A DNA stretch of 64,000 nucleotides from Triatoma infestans (lineage: Eukaryota > Arthropoda > Insecta > Hemiptera > Reduviidae). A model generated the notes under the pieces. It saw only the letters and a list, made by a program, of their open reading frames with translations. It did no database searches and had not been told where the DNA came from. Position numbers and translations under genes: made by a program. The stretch is taken from NCBI GenBank assembly GCA_011037195.1, contig JAAEAF010000649.1:186001-250000 (forward strand), given 5' to 3'. Below, piece by piece: positions 60,497 through 64,000 of this stretch. Each line of letters starts with the position of its first letter. Positions within the stretch are counted from its first letter, which is position 1.

Positions 60497-61502
60497 TTAC
60501 TTTCTCTTACTCCTAGTAAGAGGAAGTATTGTAATCGTGTCAAATTTTCGATATCGAGTTTTCACCGGAAATACCGTTTTGAGGTCCCCTGAAGTCCAAC
60601 AAGTGGTTTTAGCAAAGTGTCTCGTGGTGTGGTTGTGTATGTGTGGGTGTGGGGTAAAAATGTATGTGAACAGCATAGCTCAAAAACGAAAAACCGTAGA
60701 AAGTTGAAACTTGATATTCCGTTTGGTATCACCGTGGGATCTGACACTACGTTATCTGTCAAAATTCCTCAACCGGAAAGTACCACTTTACTAGTTAGAT
60801 TTTTTACTTTTTTGCGATTTTCTCAAAAATGGCTCCGACGATTTTCTTTAAACTTAAACATCAACCACACATACAAATAGCTACAACTTTTATTTGAAAC
60901 ATTTCTCCGGGAAAATGCATTGAAGGGCACTTTGGGGGAGGGTGGGGTTAGGTTTCCATCTAAAGTGCTATTTCAGTTTATTAGACAATTCTGTCATCTA
61001 AATAATGTTAATTAGAATTAAATATGTTGTTGAAATTCCGAGTTTGAAAAAAATCGGATAACCGGAAGTGCGTTTACTTTACCACTTTACTAAATGATTT
61101 ATTCACTTTTTTCGCAATTTTCTCAAAAATGGCTCCGACGATTTTTTTGAAACTTCTTATATAAACTAAACATGCAAAGATCTACAACTTTTATTTAAAA
61201 CATTTCTCTGGAAAAATTCATTTAAGGGCACTTTTAAGGGAAGGGTGGGGTTGTTTTTCTCTAAAGGTCTATCATAGTTGATTATACACTTCGTCATCCA
61301 AACATACGTAGTTAGATACATAAATAGATGGCTGAAATTCCGAGTTTTCAGAAAATTAGTAAACCGAAGTGCGCTTTTACTGAATTTTTTATTCATTTTT
61401 TTCAGTTCGACGAATTTCATTAAATTTGGTACACAAACTATAAAATTTGTCAACTATCATTTGTCAAAGTAAGAGAAAGTTGTGTGAGTGTTTCACACCA
61501 GA
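60497..61502 (+). mobile_element. Family H, best full-length copy
   Basis: The 5' hairpin is at 60499-60527: arms actttctcttact and agtaagaggaagt (one mismatch), loop cct. A TG-rich microsatellite follows at 60626-60655, then caccgtgggatctgac. Module 1 is about 60770-61065. It has aaccggaaag, tctcaaaaatggctccgacg, acaacttttatttgaaacat, a gggggagggtgggg block and aattccgagtttg. Module 2 is about 61066-61350. A third, truncated module leads to the 3' end. There agtaagagaaagt (61468-61480) is the inverted match of the first hairpin arm, and gtgtga-gtgtt-tcacac (61482-61498) is a terminal stem-loop, followed by a T tract. No coding capacity. The layout resembles Helentron-type non-autonomous elements. 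Confidence 0.88.
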
Positions 61503-62250
61503 TTTTTTTTTTTATTTATTTATTAATTTATTTTGCGACTGTATACAATGTAAAAGCAAAAAAGTGATGAGTGCGTAATTTGTGTACATATATTTATATT
61601 TGTACTATATATACATGTACATGTTACTTCAGAGATATGAACGACGACCATCCAGTGATAGAAGCCGTTAGTTTGCCACTATTGCAAGCCTACACAGCAG
61701 CTACCCTAGGAGGTCGACGTTATACGTTCAAGATGGTCGCGTGGCCACCGCCGCTTCAGCCTCCGACAAGGATTTTTGGGCAGTGTTCTGGTGGACATAT
61801 TCTGGATCAGTGGATTTTGGTGACAATTTAGTTTAGAGTGAAATTTTGTGCAACGAAATTGGGCTAGCTTTGAGATGAATGTAATGTTAAGGTCGGAGTG
61901 GATTGTGTGGTTGGGAGACGTAGAAGGGAGCATCAACTACTACTGTTCTTAGGATCTTAGATTGTAGAGTTTGAGAAGTCGGTTAAGGTTGGATTGTTTT
62001 ACAGTGCTGTAGAGTTCTATTCCGTATATCCAAATGGGGGCTAAAAGAGCAGTGTATAGCATTTTCTTGTTCCTTAAAGTCAGTTTTGAACATTTGTCAA
62101 GTAGTCGTTTTAGCATTTTATACCTTAAGTTGCAGTCAATTCGTTTCAATCTGGTATGAGGGTTCCATGTTAGTCGTTTGTCAAGAAATAATACGAGATA
62201 TCGTACTTGGTTCGCAATGGAAAGGATAATATTGTTAAAGTAAAGTGGAG
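61503..62250 (-). mobile_element. Jockey-like LINE, 5'-truncated
   Basis: The T-rich edge at 61503-61530 is the A-rich tail. Minus translation from 62235 reads VRYLVLFLDKRLTW, then LLDKCSKLTLRNKKMLYTAL, PIWIYGIELYSTVKQSNLNR. This is the thumb and C-terminal region of a Jockey-type reverse transcriptase (NK.LLY...L.PIWTYGI.L). After a frame break come HTIHSDLNITF, KFHSKLNCHQNP and RRLKRRWPRD, the usual end. It lies directly against the 3' end of the family H copy, so it probably inserted into that copy's terminal T tract. Related to the insert at 42995-43248. Confidence 0.75.
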
Positions 62251-62254
62251 GAAG

Positions 62255-62330
62255 AGTTTTTTTTTAAAATTTAATCCTCCCGGCCGGATTTGAACCAGCG
62301 ACCTAGGGATAACCGTTTTAATATTTAATT
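62255..62330 (-). repeat. tRNA-like fragment with A tail
   Basis: The reverse complement carries ctggttcaaatccggccggg, a strong B-box-like string, followed by an A-rich stretch. The A box is not clear. Probably a SINE remnant different from the common family. Confidence 0.45.
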
Positions 62331-62879
62331 CATCTGCTACTTACAGTTCCATTCGTGTCACTATACACATCTTTAATGATAATAATTCATAGCAAATTGT
62401 ATGGGAGACTTCCAAGGGCTCTCTCCAGGTGAACATAGATAAAACAATTTACTAAAACAAATATTTGTAACAATATTGATTGTGCAAACATAACTGTAAT
62501 TATTAAATGTGATGCCAAAGGTTAAACAAAATCATTAAAACGTTTTCAAGAAAGTTACGTCAAACTGAAAAAAATGTTGACGGATTATGGATTTATATAT
62601 ACCGAAACCGGCTGTATCTCCTTGGTGGCGGTATATCCAAGTAGACAAGTAGAATAACAATTGTCTGAGTTTTTGTGGAATTCTTTTTTTCGTTGAATAT
62701 TTTGTTTACATACACACACTCACTCAAACACACACATATATATATAATTTCTCTTACAACCACAATTGAGAAACCTCTCACACACACGGCTTTCTGGTGT
62801 ATAAAATTATAAATAAACTGACAAATTGGTTAAAGTTTTTGATAGGTTTATATGGGTGCATTTCATTGGAAATCAAGTT
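62331..62879. other. No recognised feature
   Basis: AT-rich with a CA/TA tract near 62710-62745. 62745-62795 has a weak likeness to the family H 3' terminus (ctcacacacacggctttctg). Confidence 0.4.
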
Positions 62880-63005
62880 GAGAAACTTCCAAAAAATCAA
62901 AAATAACTTAATTCTTTAAAGTCGCACTTCCGGTTAATAGGTTTTCTTTAAATCTGAAATTCTATCAATGTTTCTAATATATTTATTAATAAAATTATTA
63001 ATAAT
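62880..63005 (-). repeat. Family H module fragment
   Basis: tcgcacttccggttaatagg, tttctttaaatctgaaattc and tatcaatgtttctaa match a module on the minus strand. It ends where the SINE begins. Confidence 0.5.
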
Positions 63006-63009
63006 TTCT

Positions 63010-63243
63010 AAGAGAAGGGAATAGCTAAGTGGTTAGCGCGTTGGACTCCCATGCGGAGGTCCTGGGTTCGAATCCAGTGCTTACCCGTTAGATTTTTTCT
63101 TCCTAGGAGCCTCTACAGCTCACTGTTCGGTGATGGACAGTGTTGTCTACAGCGAGAGAACAATGTCCGTAGACTGGCAGTGCAGTGAAAAGACTCCGGG
63201 GGCCCAATGACCATAGATGTTGACGCGCCTTAAATTAATAAAT
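63010..63243 (+). mobile_element. tRNA-derived SINE, nearly complete
   Basis: A box tagctaagtggttagcgcg and B box gggttcgaatcc. The whole body (tcactgttcggtgatggac, gactccgggggcccaatg) ends with gacgcgccttaaattaataa in place of a plain poly(A). A good reference copy together with 12148 and 24711. Confidence 0.87.
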
Positions 63244-64000
63244 AAATGTTTTTGGTGTTTATGGTGTAAATGGTCCTCTAATAAAAACTCCTTTCTAAAC
63301 TAAAAAAAGACCCCACATCCACAACTTTATTATCAGATATAATTTATAAAATAAATTGTTTACAATGCCCAGCTACATACATAGGGCAAACATCTCAATA
63401 TTTAAAAAAATACGACTGTAAAACTAAAAAAAAAAAAAAAAAAACGACTGACATGAATTACAGCACTAAACGAAACATTGCATACAATACAAACATGAAT
63501 TTGACATGGAAAACACTAAAATTCTCTCCATCAACAATAATAATAAAAAAAAGAGATATATTAGAAATGATTCATATTAAAAAAGATAAATTATCTATCA
63601 ATTTTAGAACAGACACCAAAAACCTCTATCCCCTCAGTTATAACAATCTCCTGGAATTTCCTAAACAACCTTGACCCATCCAATGTCCGTAACACTTGGT
63701 GATGGTCACAGGTTAAACTAGAGTAAATACTACTGGAATTCTAACTAAAATTTTTGTAAGTACATTTTTTCCTAAGTTATTTCCAAACTTTACTCTTTAT
63801 ATATGCCACATATTGTCAAAGTTTCAATAGTTATGATTTAGTTTAATATTGATCTGTTCTACAACAATAGTTTAAAATAAATTTAAATGTGCTATATATA
63901 TCATTATATAGTTTATTTAAAAAAAAAAATGATTTTAAAAATATTTATTTTAAGTTCATATTTTATGTTGTTTCTATATTTTTTTTTATTTGTATTAAAA
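63244..64000. other. AT-rich, no gene
   Basis: Homopolymer tracts and a K/N-rich chance frame (63453-63674). Nothing recognised. Confidence 0.45.

Noticed and set aside
60497..61502. Family H as a classic TIR DNA transposon
   Set aside because: The inverted match is subterminal at the 3' side and followed by a stem-loop. No target duplication was seen. Not fully excluded.
61571..61831. 86-residue plus-strand protein
   Set aside because: Antisense to the Jockey-like LINE C-terminus.

Overview
This window looks like a piece of an insect or other arthropod nuclear genome. It is strongly AT-rich, full of A/T homopolymers and microsatellites, and carries mariner and Tc1 transposons, several non-LTR retrotransposon lineages and a tRNA-derived SINE family. 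It shows no bacterial gene organisation. The species cannot be named from the sequence. I found no host gene I could defend. Almost every longer open frame is a piece of a broken transposon or a chance frame inside a repeat. Two frames that first look like good exons (712-1134 and 2266-2475) turn out to be frame-shifted transposon remnants.

Layout. 1-5.1 kb: a broken endonuclease-like domain of a retrotransposon, a tRNA-like SINE, a Tc1 transposase fragment, an RNase H-type LINE 3' end and a LINE reverse transcriptase remnant. 9.1-10.3 kb: a complete but dead mariner. 11.5-25.2 kb: copies of one dominant repeat family on both strands, two of them carrying a nested SINE, plus a LINE RNase H fragment at 14 kb. 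26-28 kb: a decayed piece that resembles a Helitron helicase, a SINE and a large palindrome. 30.7-31.3 kb: a LINE C-terminal piece. 32-38 kb: more of the dominant family. 39.3-40.2 kb: a second mariner. 41-44.6 kb: a dense cluster of the dominant family with two 5'-truncated LINE insertions bounded by target-site duplications, and a 190-bp mini-element. 45.4-47.7 kb: a LINE RNase H remnant and a third mariner with perfect termini. 48.8-51.5 kb: retroposed fragments and hairpin MITEs. 53.3-54.2 kb: a fourth mariner. 57-59 kb: a second copy of the 14-kb LINE inside a composite repeat. 60.5-63.2 kb: the best full-length copy of the dominant family, a Jockey-like LINE and a SINE.

The dominant family (here called family H) is the most interesting content. 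It is about 1 kb long. Its 5' terminus folds as a near-perfect 29-nt hairpin (60499-60527). Its 3' terminus carries the inverted match of that sequence, followed by a short stem-loop and a T tract. A TG-rich microsatellite lies near the 5' third, and roughly 340-bp modules repeat inside. This layout matches non-autonomous Helentron-type rolling-circle elements (the DINE-1/HINE type). That assignment is inference. The terminal structure is directly visible in at least six copies.

Nothing here works as a pathway. The relationships are genealogical: family H formed much of the substrate, SINEs, LINEs and a hairpin MITE inserted into its copies, and mariners came from at least three lineages.
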